Origin: Sweltsa coloradensis
Taxonomy: Eukaryota; Arthropoda; Insecta; Plecoptera; Chloroperlidae
Assembly (NCBI GenBank): GCA_024449915.1
Contig: JAMZAV010000765.1
Location: forward strand, 248,001-312,000
Length of the DNA: 64,000 bases
Reading direction: 5' to 3'
Positions within the stretch are counted from its first letter, which is position 1, and every line of letters begins with the position of its first letter. Positions 1 to 11,212 of this stretch are shown one piece after another. The position numbers and the translations under genes were made by a program. The notes beneath the pieces were generated by a model. The model was not told the origin of the DNA. It worked only from the letters and a program-made list of their open reading frames with translations, and ran no database searches.

Positions 1-974
1 TTTTACTTCAGCTTCATTTGCCATGTTGTTGAAGTAAAATTATAATTTTTAAAGAGGTACCAAGTTTGTCAAGTAAAGATTTGTATAGTAATTTAACTAA
101 TTTTAACTTTAATTAGACTTTTCAACACTAACCTTTGGAAGAATTGAATTGCTAAACTAAAACAATTAATGAAACTGCAATTTCTGTCACAAATCTTTCA
201 TTGCTTACACCCAACATTCAAAAGTGAGACACATCTTAAGTTTAGAGTAGGTATTCAAATGTTTTGATCAACATATTATAAATTGAGAGTGAAGAAACAG
301 GAAAATAGATCCAAACATTTACTTTAGAAACTGTAAATGTCTGATTTTCATGGTACCCGTACATATTTCTTTGATTGTGCTTATAAATACGTGTATCCTT
401 ATTCCCAGATATTTCAGTACTTTTTAAAATGTCTCGGGGGCACCGAAACAGAGTGTTAAAAACGGGATTGTCCCAGCTCTTCCTGGACATATCATAGTCA
501 CCTTATCCAGTAAAGCCAGCAACAAACGGGCAAAATGTTTTCAAAACTCTAGTTTTTTAAACTTATTTTTTACCTTACTTTAACATTGTACCTTATAGAA
601 GTTTCCAAGTTGATGACACACTGAAAACATTTCATAATCACAGAATCTTTGTTTTTGATAATTGAACATGCTCCATTCTTGAAAACTTGTTTTAGAAATG
701 TTTCGAAAACACTCCGTCTGTCCGCATCGGAAACTATTTTCGGAAACATTTCACGGCATATAGCCAATGGCAATAGGCGATGATTATGAGATTCAAATTG
801 CGTGATGGCCCTGCTACAATAGCTGGGAAGAAAAACAAACAACAGTGGTTTTTGGTTATGTCGGTCTGACATACTGCCAACGAAGTCGAGTGATTTTTTT
901 TTTCGATCCTAATGCAGGTGTAGTTTAGGTCTTAAAATGACTTCATCACTCAATACTAGCAGGCAAAGTATAAA
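1..974. other. AT-rich intergenic DNA, no gene seen
   Basis: I see no coding region with family resemblance here. Short open frames at 242-490 and 570-872 (minus) have no recognisable motif or repeat structure. A weak 10-bp stem occurs at the very edge (1-10 with 30-39). Confidence 0.6.
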
Positions 975-1022
975 GTTACTCCTTTTATTTATGATATTAA
1001 TATTATAAATAAAAGGAGTTAC
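975..1022. repeat. 48-bp near-perfect palindrome
   Basis: An 18-bp arm ending in 'ccttttatttat' is mirrored after a short AT-rich centre, with one mismatch. It could extrude as a cruciform or be a tiny palindromic element. No target duplication was evident. Confidence 0.7.
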
Positions 1023-1466
1023 CAATATTGTTTACCGTCAGATGACGCAAAGGGCAAATTGGTTCAATAGTATCCCCCAGAGATCGTAGCACAATTTTAT
1101 CCATGTGGCAGCAAAGAAAATAAGTTTTAAAAACAAGTTTTGAAAACATAAGTTAACCCATGTGTTGCTGGCTTAAGTAACTGCTTTTAGGAAAATGTTG
1201 TTACCACCAAAAAAGTGTAGGCCTACTAGCCTAGGAGGATATCCTAGTTGCTTGCAGCAAGTACGAGCGGCATCAGAAGAAATCAAGGGTAATCTTTTAC
1301 CTACACCACCGACACTCACTCGGCAAATCTTGGATTAGGCACCTTTAAAATTCACTTTAAGCTAGTACTAAATAAATACACAAAGCAAGCCCCAGCAAAT
1401 TGTCAAAGTGAGGACGTCTTGCCCTATTTAATTCACTAGAAAAACTGTCCCTAATTGATTTCTACA

Positions 1467-3144
1467 CTAGGCCGCTTCGCGAACGCTTTTTTGTTTTTTT
1501 AGTCGCGTTGATGGATGACATTTTTTTGTAAGTTTTTAGTTTGCGTGGGATCTCTTTACTTTTACAAGTTCTTTTTGAACGCATTGTAGGTGATTGTTGT
1601 CAAGTTTCTATTGTTACTTATTAATTGTTATTATGTACCTCAAAAAACAAATTAAAACCTTTAATTCTATGGATTCTGACTAACTTTCCCAATTTTTTCT
1701 TTCAAAAGGTACTACATCTCCACAGTCTTGGGGAGAAGCGCGCTACAAGTAGTGCGCTACATGTAGCATGCTACTTTTACGTGTAGCGGAGCCAGTAGCG
1801 CGCTACTTTATTAAGGGGGCATATTTTAGCGGTAGCATGCTACAATTTTTGCAGCGTTAGCGTGATATTTGCGCTACTTTTTAAGTTCCGGGGCCAGCAG
1901 TCCCAGTACCACGTAAAGTCAAAAGTCGGCACTGCAAACTAACTTGTAACGCCCGCAGCGCCACGTCATGTGCTCGCCGTGTAGACCGGCCCGTAATCTC
2001 GTCTCACTTCCACACCATCTCCCTCGCTCTCTCCCAGTGAGTCTCTGTCTCGCTCTCTCTCTCTCTCTCTCTGCGTCGTCCGAAGGATGCGAGCGATCGC
2101 CAATCTGTCACATTGTTTGAGCTGACTTTACCAAAATATTGCAGTGATTAGATTGCGTGGTGCATCTTGAGTGCTATTTCAGGGTCGTAAACAAAGATGT
2201 ATCCACGATAATAATTAGAAGTCGTATAATTGATTTAGAGCATAAGCCGCTCAATAATTACGCCAATCGTCTGAAATGCATATTAAAATGAAGTGATTAG
2301 TGTCATATAGCCTATCCCTCCTCCCTTGGGACATTCCAGGCTATATCGCTATTGTACGGCACCAGTAGGCCTATTCCGAACCTTGTTTGTCGCATTCTTC
2401 TGCAGTGATTCTGCGAAAAACACGTTGAAAATAAGAAATGCAATATGAATGTTGATCATTAGGCCTAGACTAGGGCCCAGCCTAGCCTAAACGTTTAAAG
2501 AATGCCTTCTATCACAATGGAAATCGAAACTATGTGCTTTTGATGATAGATCACGATCGAGTTGATGTAAATAGAGTTAAAAATCATTGCGGCACGACGT
2601 CAAAAGGCTTTAAAAACGGGATAATTTGGGATCTCGATGACCCCCGATTAAACGGGAACATGTAGCGGAAAAGTAGCGCGCTATATTTCTTGAGTAGCGC
2701 GAATGTAGCGTCGCTACATCTGAATTTGCTACTTTTTCGGGGCATGTAGCGTTAGCGATAGCATGCTACTTTTAAAAAGTAGCGACCCCAAGACTGCATC
2801 TCCATATCCTTAATGTCCATGTAAAATATGAACGTTGTAGCCCCACCCCTTTGGTCAGAATTGGCCCAAACGTCTCGAAAATATCGCACTGAAAATCGGG
2901 AAAAAAATCGGAAAAGTACGATATTCATGAGAAATATTTCTTCGATTATTCCCAAAAATGTGGCACGACTAAGTTCAGAGATTTTGTAGGTCCCCTCCAA
3001 TTTTCATCAAGATCGCTTATGCCGTTTGCCTGGTACAGAGCGAACAAACAGACAGAAAAACAAACAAAAAACACCCGAGCTAAATTTTTTTTTTTTTGGG
3101 CGGGGGGGGTCAGTGAAATTGAAGTCTTCGCTTCGCTCATGCAA
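1467..3144 (-). mobile_element. Family A MITE, interrupted by a hAT element
   Basis: One end is 'ctagg..cttcgc..aacgc' followed by 'gcgttgatggatga'; the other end is 'cttcgcttcgctcat', so both ends carry an inverted 'ggatgag'-type motif. Sequence running from 'gtttgcgtgggatctctttac' through 'atgaacgttgtagcccc' to the GAAGTCTTCGCTTCGCTC end is shared with 36,318-37,111, 62,212-62,997 and the truncated copy at 11,213-11,709. It has no coding capacity, so it should be non-autonomous. The body is split at 1,723-2,796 by another element. The superfamily is not certain. Confidence 0.7.
1723..2796. mobile_element. Non-autonomous hAT element, 1,074 bp, with 8-bp TSD
   Basis: Both ends begin with 'cagtcttgggg' in inverted orientation, and the identical octamer 'catctcca' lies at 1,715-1,722 and 2,797-2,804. 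An 8-bp duplication is the hAT signature. Both subterminal regions (1,740-1,880 and 2,659-2,790) are packed with 'gtagc', 'tagcgcgcta' and 'agcatgct' repeats, as expected for transposase-binding subterminal motifs. The centre has a (CT)n run near 2,045-2,072 and no transposase. It sits inside a family A MITE whose relatives at 36.5 kb and 62.7 kb are uninterrupted at the same position. Confidence 0.9.
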
Positions 3145-3714
3145 CCAGAAATAAACCTGCGCTAAGGTTATGCAGAGTTTGGTGAATCCAATAATATATA
3201 CAAACCTTGTGTTTGTATTAACTACACCCTGGGCCCAGTATTTAAAAGTCCCAATAGGCCAAATGCTACATTAAATAGGGCCGCCATGTTTTCCCACGGC
3301 CTGTTAGAATGACTTCAGCGAGTGATAGCGCTGTGAATATATCTACTCCAGAACTAACCGAATATTCACAAGCAAGGTCGATAACAGTAGGTATCTTCCA
3401 GACCCCTTGATTAACTTATGATCACTGGTGTACCTATTAACAGTAGTAGTAGTTTATGTGTTTCGACTCTCAGATTTTCAGATTTAGCATGCTTTTATTC
3501 AACTTCTCGATACAAAAAATACATAGAAAAACAAACATTGATTTACATATGAAGATGAATGCCCACATGAGCAAGGCTTGTTTGTGGGTGCATAATATTA
3601 ATATGTTGTGGTAATTCAGGTTTAGATGGCAGATGATGTTGAATCTTAGTGGGTATACCTAATTATGTAGTATTCAATGAACGATGAAAGCATATAAATG
3701 TATGTGTATAAATT
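3145..3714. other. Intergenic, no gene seen
   Basis: AT-rich sequence with no recognisable coding region or repeat boundary. It contains a scatter of 'taggcc' words typical of this genome. Confidence 0.5.
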
Positions 3715-4222
3715 CGTCGATAATCGAAATATCGATCGATTATCGATATCAGTAATATGATATGATAATCGATTCAAGTATTTTGATATGATATGATATG
3801 ATTATCGATTTAAATAGTGACATCGATGTTTTCGCGTTTACCATGCTTAAAAATGCCGCGCTGTCGTATCAACGCGCCGATTGGTTGTCGGAGTAGCCAA
3901 TCGCTGCTCAAGTATAATGCCACGCCCACCGCCGCCAGTGCGCATGCGCTCGCAGCGCGATACAGCGATACGAAAACATCGCCCGGCCCGATTGCGATGT
4001 ATTCAGTACGGCTCGACTGTTGTGGCGTGAACTTCTCTAGCGTCAGTCTGCCCAATTATATTGAATTCGTGATGTTTCTTCCGTGTTTCCGCTTCCTAGG
4101 CTCAATTTGGAATTTGATATGATAATCGATTCTGGTCTATGATATCGATATATTTCGATATGATAATCGATTCGATGCCTCCGATTATCGATCACGATTT
4201 TCACATCGAACGGCAACCCTAG
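3715..4222. mobile_element. hAT-like element with ATCGAT-rich ends
   Basis: The right end reads 'cggcaaccctag', the complement of a 'ctagggttgccg' hAT-type terminus. Subterminal sequence on both sides is rich in 'gataatcgat' palindromes. Candidate target duplications 'tataaatt' (3,707-3,714) and 'tataaata' (4,223-4,230) match at 7 of 8 bases. The left terminus appears to lack the 'agggttgccg' tip, so it may be truncated. The middle (3,830-4,040) is GC- and CpG-rich, with 'tgcgcatgcgc' and CCAAT-like words. There is no transposase. Confidence 0.55.
3948..3958. promoter_or_regulatory. NRF1-like palindromic site inside the hAT-like element
   Basis: The 'tgcgcatgcgc' palindrome matches the animal NRF1 consensus and lies near CCAAT-type words in a CpG-rich patch, so it could act as promoter-like sequence carried by the element. 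This is inference from the motif only. Confidence 0.35.
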
Positions 4223-4230
4223 TATAAATA

Positions 4231-6159
4231 TACAGTGTATAAAATATATAAATGGTATCATATCACTATAGTGGATATCATGTAGGCTAATTAAACTTAT
4301 ATAATGGATTCTTAGTATTATATTTTAACAATATTATTATCAACTTACTTTTATAGGAATGTTATATACAAACTTGTGCTTTAAAATTACTTATTAGTTA
4401 TTATAGGTAAGTAGGGCCTATATACTTTATTTTATTGAACATGAAGTAATATCCTAGTTCACCTGTTTCTGATTCATGAAGTTACTTGATTCCTGCCACT
4501 AGCAATCAAGCAGCACTTTGACATTACCTCCACAATTCCTATCCCCTAGCACCATTAACCTAGTGGTCACCTGAAGTGGGTCACTATCTGCGTATAACTG
4601 ATGTGTAGACCTACCCTACAGCAGGCATCCCTACCAACAAGTGCTGCATGGGCTAGAAGCTCACCTTTTCTAGTTTATATTTTCTCGCATGCAGGAAGGG
4701 TTGACTTGAACGTTAAAACAAGAATTTTAAAGGGGGTAACACGATTTGTGTAGGGTATATAACCATTGTTTTCCTTTCTCTGATGGCTAGTAACCAGTTT
4801 TCTGTGAGATACTCTATTGAGGTCACCTGTATTATAAATTTAGTGTTTTTTTATATATATATATATAAATTTGATGTGATGTACCTTTAACCATACATCA
4901 TATGCTAGCAGAATGAACCTTATTATGATGCCTTGCGCACCCAATTTGATCTCTCCCAACCATATGAAGAACTTATATCATATGATAACGGCGACAAACT
5001 TTCTAAAGTTCTCATTCAAAGTAACTTATTTTTAACAAAATTTAATTCACATCAATACATTTATTTTATTTATTTATTTCCATTCAAATAAATAACTTTT
5101 GTTTTGCTATTACTATCATAGTCATCATTTTATGTTCCACTTAGAAAACAATATAATCATCAACGCACCATGCATTAACTCATCTCATTAACTTTAATTA
5201 CACAGGCGGCGCAATATGACCTAACCGGTCAAAGTGCCCTAGTTAAAAATAAATAAATATGTATACCTCGTGGCATCACTATTCACTGTACCAGTTCTAA
5301 AGGAAAATATGTCAATGCCCAATGGCAGACCTAATTGTTTGTAGGTACCACTGTATGTATTTCCTGTTACATTTAAAATGCACATGAAATGTGACAAAAA
5401 CAAAATCAATCAGTTAACTTGGCTAGACACTACTATTTTGGCATAATCAACTGGCTGCTCTATGCCACACTGAGTGCAGTGCATACACGACTTTACTTCT
5501 GATTGCGAACTGCGAGTGAATGCCAGTCAAATATGCTATTATTACTTATGTATTAGACATTTAGGTATTCAAAATAGTATCATATATTACCTTACTACCC
5601 TAGGTCAATCTCTGCCATCATTAGGCAGCAAACTACATATGTAGTATCAAGACAAAATCAATTTTGACTTTTTCCATTGAATGGAACATAAACTACAACT
5701 TGCTTTATACTTTCATCAAGTAGTATTTCTTCATCTTGAGATTTGTTTGCAGAGCAATGAATCGACAACTAAAGACAATAGAGCAAAACACTTGGCACCT
5801 TACATGCAGCCAAGGACTAACATGGGAAATGCTGCAGTCATGGTCGAGCCAAATGACATGGGTAAGGTCATGCACCATTTTGTACACTGTTTTAAACACC
5901 AACAAATACCAAATAGGAGCTTGTCATTATTATATGTTTGTTCCAACTTACTGGGGGACTAGCCCTGTCTCTCTGATCCCCAGGATCACTAAAAGTACAA
6001 ATATTCTTTGTCATTCTTGTTGAAAGTCAATTTGTCAACCCAAGAACCCCATGTCAATCAGAGGTCTTGTTTTATCATAGCTCATAAGACATTCAGACAT
6101 TCAGCATTCACAGATCGACAGACAGAAAATTGTATGAATGTAGGCGAGCTTTGCTCATT
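4231..6159. other. AT-rich intergenic DNA, no gene seen
   Basis: No coding region is recognisable. A (TA)n tract lies at about 4,851-4,867. Overlapping open frames around 5,681-6,211 show no family motif and are not supported as genes. Confidence 0.5.
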
Positions 6160-6640
6160 AGTACCTATTCTAGGCTGGCTATTGTCTAGTGATTGTATAA
6201 TATATAGCTAAGGCCATTAAATTGTTTATATTGGTGTCCCTAGGCTTGTGACAATTATTAATAATGGTAAGATAATTAAGACAATGTGATTATAACATTC
6301 TTGTTAATGCTGTACCTTTTTAATTTTCTAGATACAAGTGAAATGCTTCTTGGAGATTTTACATCTCAGAGAGTACAAAGCTGACCAATCAACACCATAG
6401 CAAGTAGCAACTAATTGCTTATACATCTTTTAGTGGAAGATTCATCAATATTTTATCATTAATATTCTTGACACGAGTATTGTGCGAGTATGTTCTTGTT
6501 AATTAACCTATATACCTTGTACTACTAATTAATAATAACTATACATTTTTAATTAGGCTAGTTCTAAAATATTAGCAGAATTTTTGTTTCGTGCTGTATT
6601 ACATTATATTAGGTTTGGTATCTATTCTCTATGCATGCAT

Positions 6641-7390
6641 CTTGTCCCGTTACCTTGCCTTAGCCCTCTATGCAGACGACACGGCCTACTGGTGCAAAGG
6701 GCGCACAGCGAGAGAAGTCTTCCGCCATCTACAGCGCCAAATTAAAGCTCTTGAAGCTTGGATGCATCGTTAGCGTGTATTGCCGAACGCCTTAAAGACA
6801 CGGCTTATCCTTTTTCACCACCGGCACAAAACTCAGAAAATGTCTCAACGACCACTCTGTCAGTCCATCTCACTTTGGGGCGCTACGGTGTACCCTAGTC
6901 GGTCTGCCAAGTACCTTGGAGTAACCTTTACAGATATTCTGAACTTGGGTGCTCATTGCCGTGACGTCATCAACCGTGCGCGGTTGAGACTAAATTTACT
7001 CGTGATGCTTCGTGGGCGACTTTCGGGATGCAGCTTCCCTACTCTACGGCACACGTTTATAAAACTTTCATCCGTTCCCTCTCTGAATACGCGGCCCCGG
7101 CGCTGACACCTGTCTTTGGAGGATGTCTCCAGCAATATTTCTCGCTGGAGCGAAGGATTCTTCGCCGCATCGCGCGGCTTCCTCCGATGACGCGGAATGA
7201 AGACGTGTATACCCAAACCAGCGTCGGTGGTATCAGCGCTCGACTCGACACCCTCGCAGGGGCTTACGTGCAACGTCTTCACGCAGGCGGCAGGAATGAG
7301 CTTCACGACCTCGTTTCGCGTCCTCGAGTCTTCAGACCGCTACCCCGCTTCAAGTACCCTTATCCGCCTTTTGCCTTTCAATTTGTCTAA
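6641..7390 (+). pseudogene. Reverse transcriptase C-terminal fragment of the LINE
   Basis: The translation carries the catalytic YADD box (ALYADDTAYW) near its start, then an RT palm/thumb stretch containing 'KYLGVTF'. A second frame from about 7,028 contains 'YKTFIRSLSEYAAPAL' and 'RRILRRIARLPPMTRNEDVY', typical of the RT thumb and C-terminal region of Jockey/I-type LINEs. A stop after the first 50 residues (near 6,771) and a frameshift around 7,030-7,100 break it. The fingers domain and the endonuclease are missing because the copy is 5'-truncated. It cannot make an active enzyme. Confidence 0.85.
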
Positions 7391-7537
7391 CTTTATAAAT
7401 GTCATGTTCTCTTGTTGTCTTTCATGTACTGTTAATCTTGTAAATCTGTAATCACTGTGTCAGGCTACAGAGGGCCACATTTGCCCTGCATTAGCATTCC
7501 TGCCCTATGGGCAGGTAAAATTCAATAAATTAAATAA
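6641..7537 (+). mobile_element. 5'-truncated non-LTR retrotransposon (Jockey-like), 897 bp
   Basis: The insertion is bounded by the 10-bp direct repeat 'atgcatgcat' at 6,631-6,640 and 7,538-7,547. Its 3' end is an A/T-rich 'caataaattaaataa' tail, as expected for target-primed reverse transcription. Only the last part of the reverse transcriptase and a short 3' UTR remain. Jockey-type assignment rests on the RT C-terminal style and the AATAAA-type tail and is tentative. Confidence 0.85.
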
Positions 7538-7784
7538 ATGCATGCATTAATTACAATTTTTATTATTAACATTGAAAAATATATTTCATATAACCATTAG
7601 GCTATGTAGGCCTACTACGGTTATTTATTACTGTATTTTGTTTTTTAAAAATGTTGGGATCAAATGCTGCCATTTATTGCAGCATATTTTGCATACATAG
7701 CATAGGTAATTGAATGTTAAAGACTCACAACAATTACACACACAAAAAATCACACAAAATAATGCAACTACAATTCAGAAGTTA

Positions 7785-7905
7785 AAACGTTACCTGGAAT
7801 GTGGGAGACCCGAGGTCGACCCTGGATGGGATTGATTTTGTAATTTCTGAATTGTATTAAATATTAACAATTCCACCTACGGAAGTGTTTCCCGACCAAC
7901 CAAAT
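7785..7905 (+). mobile_element. tRNA-derived SINE-like piece
   Basis: A B-box-like 'gaggtcgaccctg' is followed by the tail 'gattttgtaatttctgaatt', which is shared with 42,305-42,406 (minus) and, in similar form, 30,675-30,779 (minus). An adjacent segment at 7,871-7,905 looks like the inverted head of the same family ('cggaagtgtttcccga'). The internal structure is rearranged, so the boundaries are approximate. Confidence 0.45.
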
Positions 7906-8290
7906 CTATAAATAAGTAAAATTATGTTAAATAATTTGCTGAGATTTAGTACAATGTACCTGTATAGTGTAAAGTGAATAATATAGCCTACTGTTCTATA
8001 ATTATGTACTAATTCATTTAAGTAATTTTTCTGATTGTGTTTACTCCCAATAAATAACACTTGCATTTTTACATACCTAACATTCATCTTATTAACAGAT
8101 CTGTAACATTAGCGTATTTACTCGATTGTAGGTCGCACCCAGTTTTCAAATGTCTTACATCGAAAAGCTTGTTTGCATGTGAATGTAGGACACACTATTG
8201 TAATATGTGGGTATGGGTATGTGGGTGTGGGAAATATCCTGAATTTCTGCTTTAAAAGTTTGAATAAATATCTAGTTCAAAAAAAAAAAA

Positions 8291-8390
8291 ATTGTATTTA
8301 GAGTCTACCCACTCAGTTATATAACTGATTTTCAGTGGGGGACAGTAAATCAAAGCGACCAAGCCAACCCTGTGGGCCCAAACGCAATCG
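8291..8390 (-). repeat. Dispersed repeat S1
   Basis: This roughly 100-bp sequence containing 'gggggacagtaaatc' and 'cgaccaagccaaccct' recurs in inverted orientation at 32,898-32,995 and, noisily, at about 15,015-15,110. A poly-A run precedes it at 8,280-8,290. It is probably a short interspersed element fragment. Confidence 0.6.
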
Positions 8391-8431
8391 ACGAGTGAGC
8401 GATAACCAACGAAAGATTGATATTTTTTTTA

Positions 8432-8435
8432 ATAG
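8432..8435. other. Empty target site for the LTR element of copy 2
   Basis: Here 'tttttttaatag' runs directly into 'gaaatagcaatc'. In copy 2 the same two flanks are separated by the element at 15,519-24,275, with 'atag' on both sides. This is the pre-insertion sequence. Confidence 0.8.
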
Positions 8436-8559
8436 GAAATAGCAATCAGTGGTATGGACAGTGCGAACACCCGCGGATCCAGTGGCGTAGATATCGGCTG
8501 TGCAAGTAGTGCAGCCACACCGGGGCCCACGGCCTCTAAGGGGCCCCACGAGGATAGGA

Positions 8560-9020
8560 ATCGGTCGCCAAATTATACAGTTTAGGATTAAGCATTTCCT
8601 AGCATCCCTAGAATGTCATTCAACTGTGAAACATTGAAAACATGTTTCATCAAAATATTCCATTGCTATGGGTATGGATACGATAGGGTGGGCCCTGACA
8701 ACTGTGAGTTGACAAGTTACCGTTTCTAGGAATGGCTTCTTCTACCCTTTTTCAATTTAGAAAATAATTAATTGCAAAAATCTGATTAGCTATAACTTTC
8801 AAAGACCCTGTAAGCCAGCCAATTAGTGATCGACATGAGATCTGCATTTAATTTTGTTCTCTTGGAAATGAAGATCGAAAAAGTGTGGGTGTCGTGACTC
8901 GCGGGTGTACAAATAGTGTATAAAAGTTAAGGTTGTGTTGCGTGTTGCTATTGAAGCTACTTTTGCAATAGTTATGTCATGTATATTTCATTCAGTATCG
9001 TCTGCTGACGGGGGATTGAT
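8560..9020. other. Intergenic, no gene seen
   Basis: AT-rich sequence with no recognisable coding region. A 'cagtggcgtagat' word at about 8,480 resembles a hAT-type terminus, but no partner end was found. The stretch recurs in noisy form at about 24,400-24,886. Confidence 0.4.
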
Positions 9021-9868
9021 TGGATGAGCGTAGCGAGCGAAGCGAAGATTCCATTTCACTACATTGGAAGAAAAAAATCCGGAATGTTTTTTTTTCTTTT
9101 TTTTTGTATTTTTGTCCGTTTGTTAACACGATTCCGGCTAAACCAATACTCCAATTGCGATAAAAATTTCTGAAGGCCTTCGAAATCTCGAATATATAAA
9201 TTCATTAAATTAAGGTTCTGTGAAAAAATCATAACAATTGGGAAAGCATGTAGGTGTTATAAGCCGAAGACATTTTAAAAATTAAAAAAAATCGTAAAAT
9301 CGTTATTTTCATGAGAAATTATTTTTCGATTACGCTAAAATTGCACACGAATTTATCAATTCATAAAATTAAGGTTCTGTGAAAAAAACATTACAATCGG
9401 ACAAAGCATGTAGGTGTTATAAGTCAAAGAAATTTAAAAAAAAAAAAAAAAACGTAAAATTGCAATTTTAATTAGAAACAATTTTTGGATTGCGCTAAAA
9501 AACGTAGCAGTTCTAAGTTCAGAGATTTCAAAGGCCTCCACAAAATTTCATCGCAATTGGAGTATCGGTTTAGCCTGAATCGTGTTAATAAACACACAAA
9601 AATACAAAAAAAAACATTCCGGATTCGTGTGAAATTTGAGCGCAATCGAAATATTATTTCTCATGAAAAACGCAAATTTTCTATTTTTTTTTCGATTTTA
9701 GAACATTTCTATTTCTTCTACTTTTAACACCTACATGCTTTATGCGACTGTAATGATTTTTTCACAATCTTAATTTTTTGAATTCATATATTCGTGTGAA
9801 ATTTGAGCGCAATCGAAAGTTTATTTCTCATGAAAATCGCAATTTTACGATTTTTTCCATTTTTTAGG
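9021..9868. mobile_element. Family A variant with inverted internal repeats
   Basis: It starts with 'tggatgagcgtagcgagcg', the family A end. The body is made of units such as 'acctacatgctttat', 'aaccttaatttta' and 'gagcgcaatcgaaa' that run in one orientation in the left half and the opposite orientation in the right half, giving a foldback-like layout. Related copies lie at 24,887-25,800 (noisy), 39,212-39,968 and, in part, 43,404-43,680. It is non-coding. Confidence 0.6.
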
Positions 9869-9908
9869 GCGCGAATGCGGCCTTATAGGTTTGCAACAAG
9901 TTTATAGA

Positions 9909-10064
9909 TATATGTATGTACCTATGTATGTATGTATGTATGTATGTATGTATGTATGTATGTATGTATGTATGTATGTATGTATGTATGTATGTATGTA
10001 TGTATGTATGTATGGATGCATGGATGCATGTATGCATGTATGCATGTATGTATGTATGTATGCA
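9909..10064. repeat. (ATGT)n microsatellite, first array
   Basis: About 150 bp of tandem ATGT with a few ATGC and GGATGC variants near its right side. It abuts the end of the Gypsy integrase fragment. The matching array in copy 2 (25,845-25,934) is shorter, so the length has changed since duplication or differs between alleles. Long open frames across it are a by-product of the 4-bp repeat. Confidence 0.95.
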
Positions 10065-10588
10065 TACAGTTGCTGAAGCGGAGTTCGGACAGCGTCATGG
10101 CGCACGAAAACGTGGGAACTTGTTGCGAGGTCCTTGAACACAAATACATCTTTTTGCCGGTGTCGGGTAGGGCGTGTCGGTCGGAGCATCTGGAGTCGTT
10201 GGCGAAGTCGGCTGACGTACTCTGATGTGCTGTCTGGAATTGTCCTATCGTTCAAAGGTCTGTAGTCGCCGCATGGCCTCCACTGATTTTCCTTCTTCGG
10301 AACGAGGTGAAGGGCAGCAGACCAGCTGCTAGATGAACGCCTTGCGACACCTGTTTTGAGCATCATATCAAATTCGGTCTTGGCAATCTGCAGACGGTCA
10401 GGTGCCAGACGTCGAGGCTTGCAAGATGTTGGATGTCCAGGTGTCGTGTGAATATGATGCATGGTCCCGTGTTTAATGTCACGCAAAATACCTGATGGCT
10501 TTGTAATGCCCGGAAACTCATTCAAGATGTCGTGGTAACGAGACCCTCCACTGACTGCCTTGACATGTTCTGGAGCGTCAGTAGACAA
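10065..10588 (-). pseudogene. Gypsy pol remnant: RT N-terminus fused to integrase C-terminus
   Basis: The N-terminal part has the Ty3/Gypsy RT fingers signature (RRLAPDRLQIAKTEFDMML, then VPKKENQWRPCGDYRPLND). After 'RTIPD' (about 10,236) it jumps to 'HVFVRHDAVRTPLQ', the C-terminal integrase motif of CsRn1-type Gypsy elements. The rest of RT, RNase H and the integrase core is deleted. The reading frame then runs into the ATGT array. The same deletion junction occurs at 25,935-26,494, so it predates the block duplication. Not functional. Confidence 0.85.
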
Positions 10589-10621
10589 CTTACCAGCGAC
10601 GGTAAGTGATGAGGCCTATAA

Positions 10622-10912
10622 CTAACCTTCGATTGCGGGCGTCAACAAGTAGGTCATAGAACCGATAAGAAAATCAACTCCGATATTGGTCTGGATACGT
10701 CGGCAACGACGAAACGCCAGACGAACTCGGGGTTTGAGTCCCAAGTTGAGGTTGAAGTTGATGGTTCCATAAGTCGCTATGACTGATCCATTAGCCGCGA
10801 AAAGCTCGTATGTTGACCGTTCGCGAGGTCCCTTGATGAGCTTACGTGGATACACACACAGATCAGACCCGGTGTCGACCAGGAACTGACGTTGACTCAG
10901 AATGTCTATCAC
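10622..10912 (-). pseudogene. Gypsy aspartic protease remnant
   Basis: It contains the retropepsin active-site motif FLVDTGSDLCVYP near its N-terminus, followed by a flap-like stretch. The C-terminal 'IGVDFL' region is disturbed by a shift relative to copy 2 (26,388-26,783). It belongs to the same defective Gypsy element as the RT/IN remnant on this strand. Confidence 0.85.
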
Positions 10913-11212
10913 AAAGAGACGGCGTAAGGTTGGGCAGTCGTCTGCCGCGTTTACTGACTACCCGCGTAGTTTTTTTGCATCAAACTTTGAGGTTTTCGTT
11001 ACCACCTTGCCTGGGCGCTATATTTCCGGTGGTACCAACACATTTCATCCACTAGTGCTCGCCGTATTGCGTTTTGTGAGTTCGACAAAGGGTAGATCGC
11101 ATCGCCGATTTGATCGATGCGAGCAAGATGGCTGTGCAGTTGGATTGTTGGATAGCGCTGCGACTTGTCGTGATAACTCCTCCAACTGCGTTTGATAGCT
11201 GTCGACAAGAGA
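10913..11212 (-). pseudogene. Gypsy gag C-terminus, zinc finger damaged, truncated at a junction
   Basis: 'CWYHRKY' matches the start of the CHCC-type gag zinc finger typical of CsRn1-like Gypsy elements. In this copy the downstream cysteine positions are lost (a W and a stop replace them), whereas copy 2 keeps them near 26,852-26,920. The gag body is missing: at 11,212 the sequence changes abruptly to family A MITE sequence. Confidence 0.75.

Larger units (their letters stand above)
6160..11212. repeat. Large duplicated block, copy 1
   Basis: From about 6,160 ('taaggcc..aaattg', the clear match starting near 6,209) the order of elements is LINE, SINE-like, S1 repeat, family A variant, ATGT array, Gypsy fragment. 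The same order recurs from about 12,803 to 27,073. Copy 1 ends abruptly at 11,212, where the Gypsy gag sequence joins family A sequence. Copy 1 is the cleaner version and lacks the 8.76-kb LTR element of copy 2. Confidence 0.85.

Noticed and set aside
570..872. 100-codon open frame on the minus strand
   Set aside because: Longest open frame in the first kilobase, but no motif, splice context or repeat relation supports it. Left as unassigned.
9891..10149. Open frames rich in repeating MYVC or IHTY tetrapeptides (also at 25.8 and 27.6 kb)
   Set aside because: A 4-bp repeat without stops is open in all frames; these are microsatellite translations.
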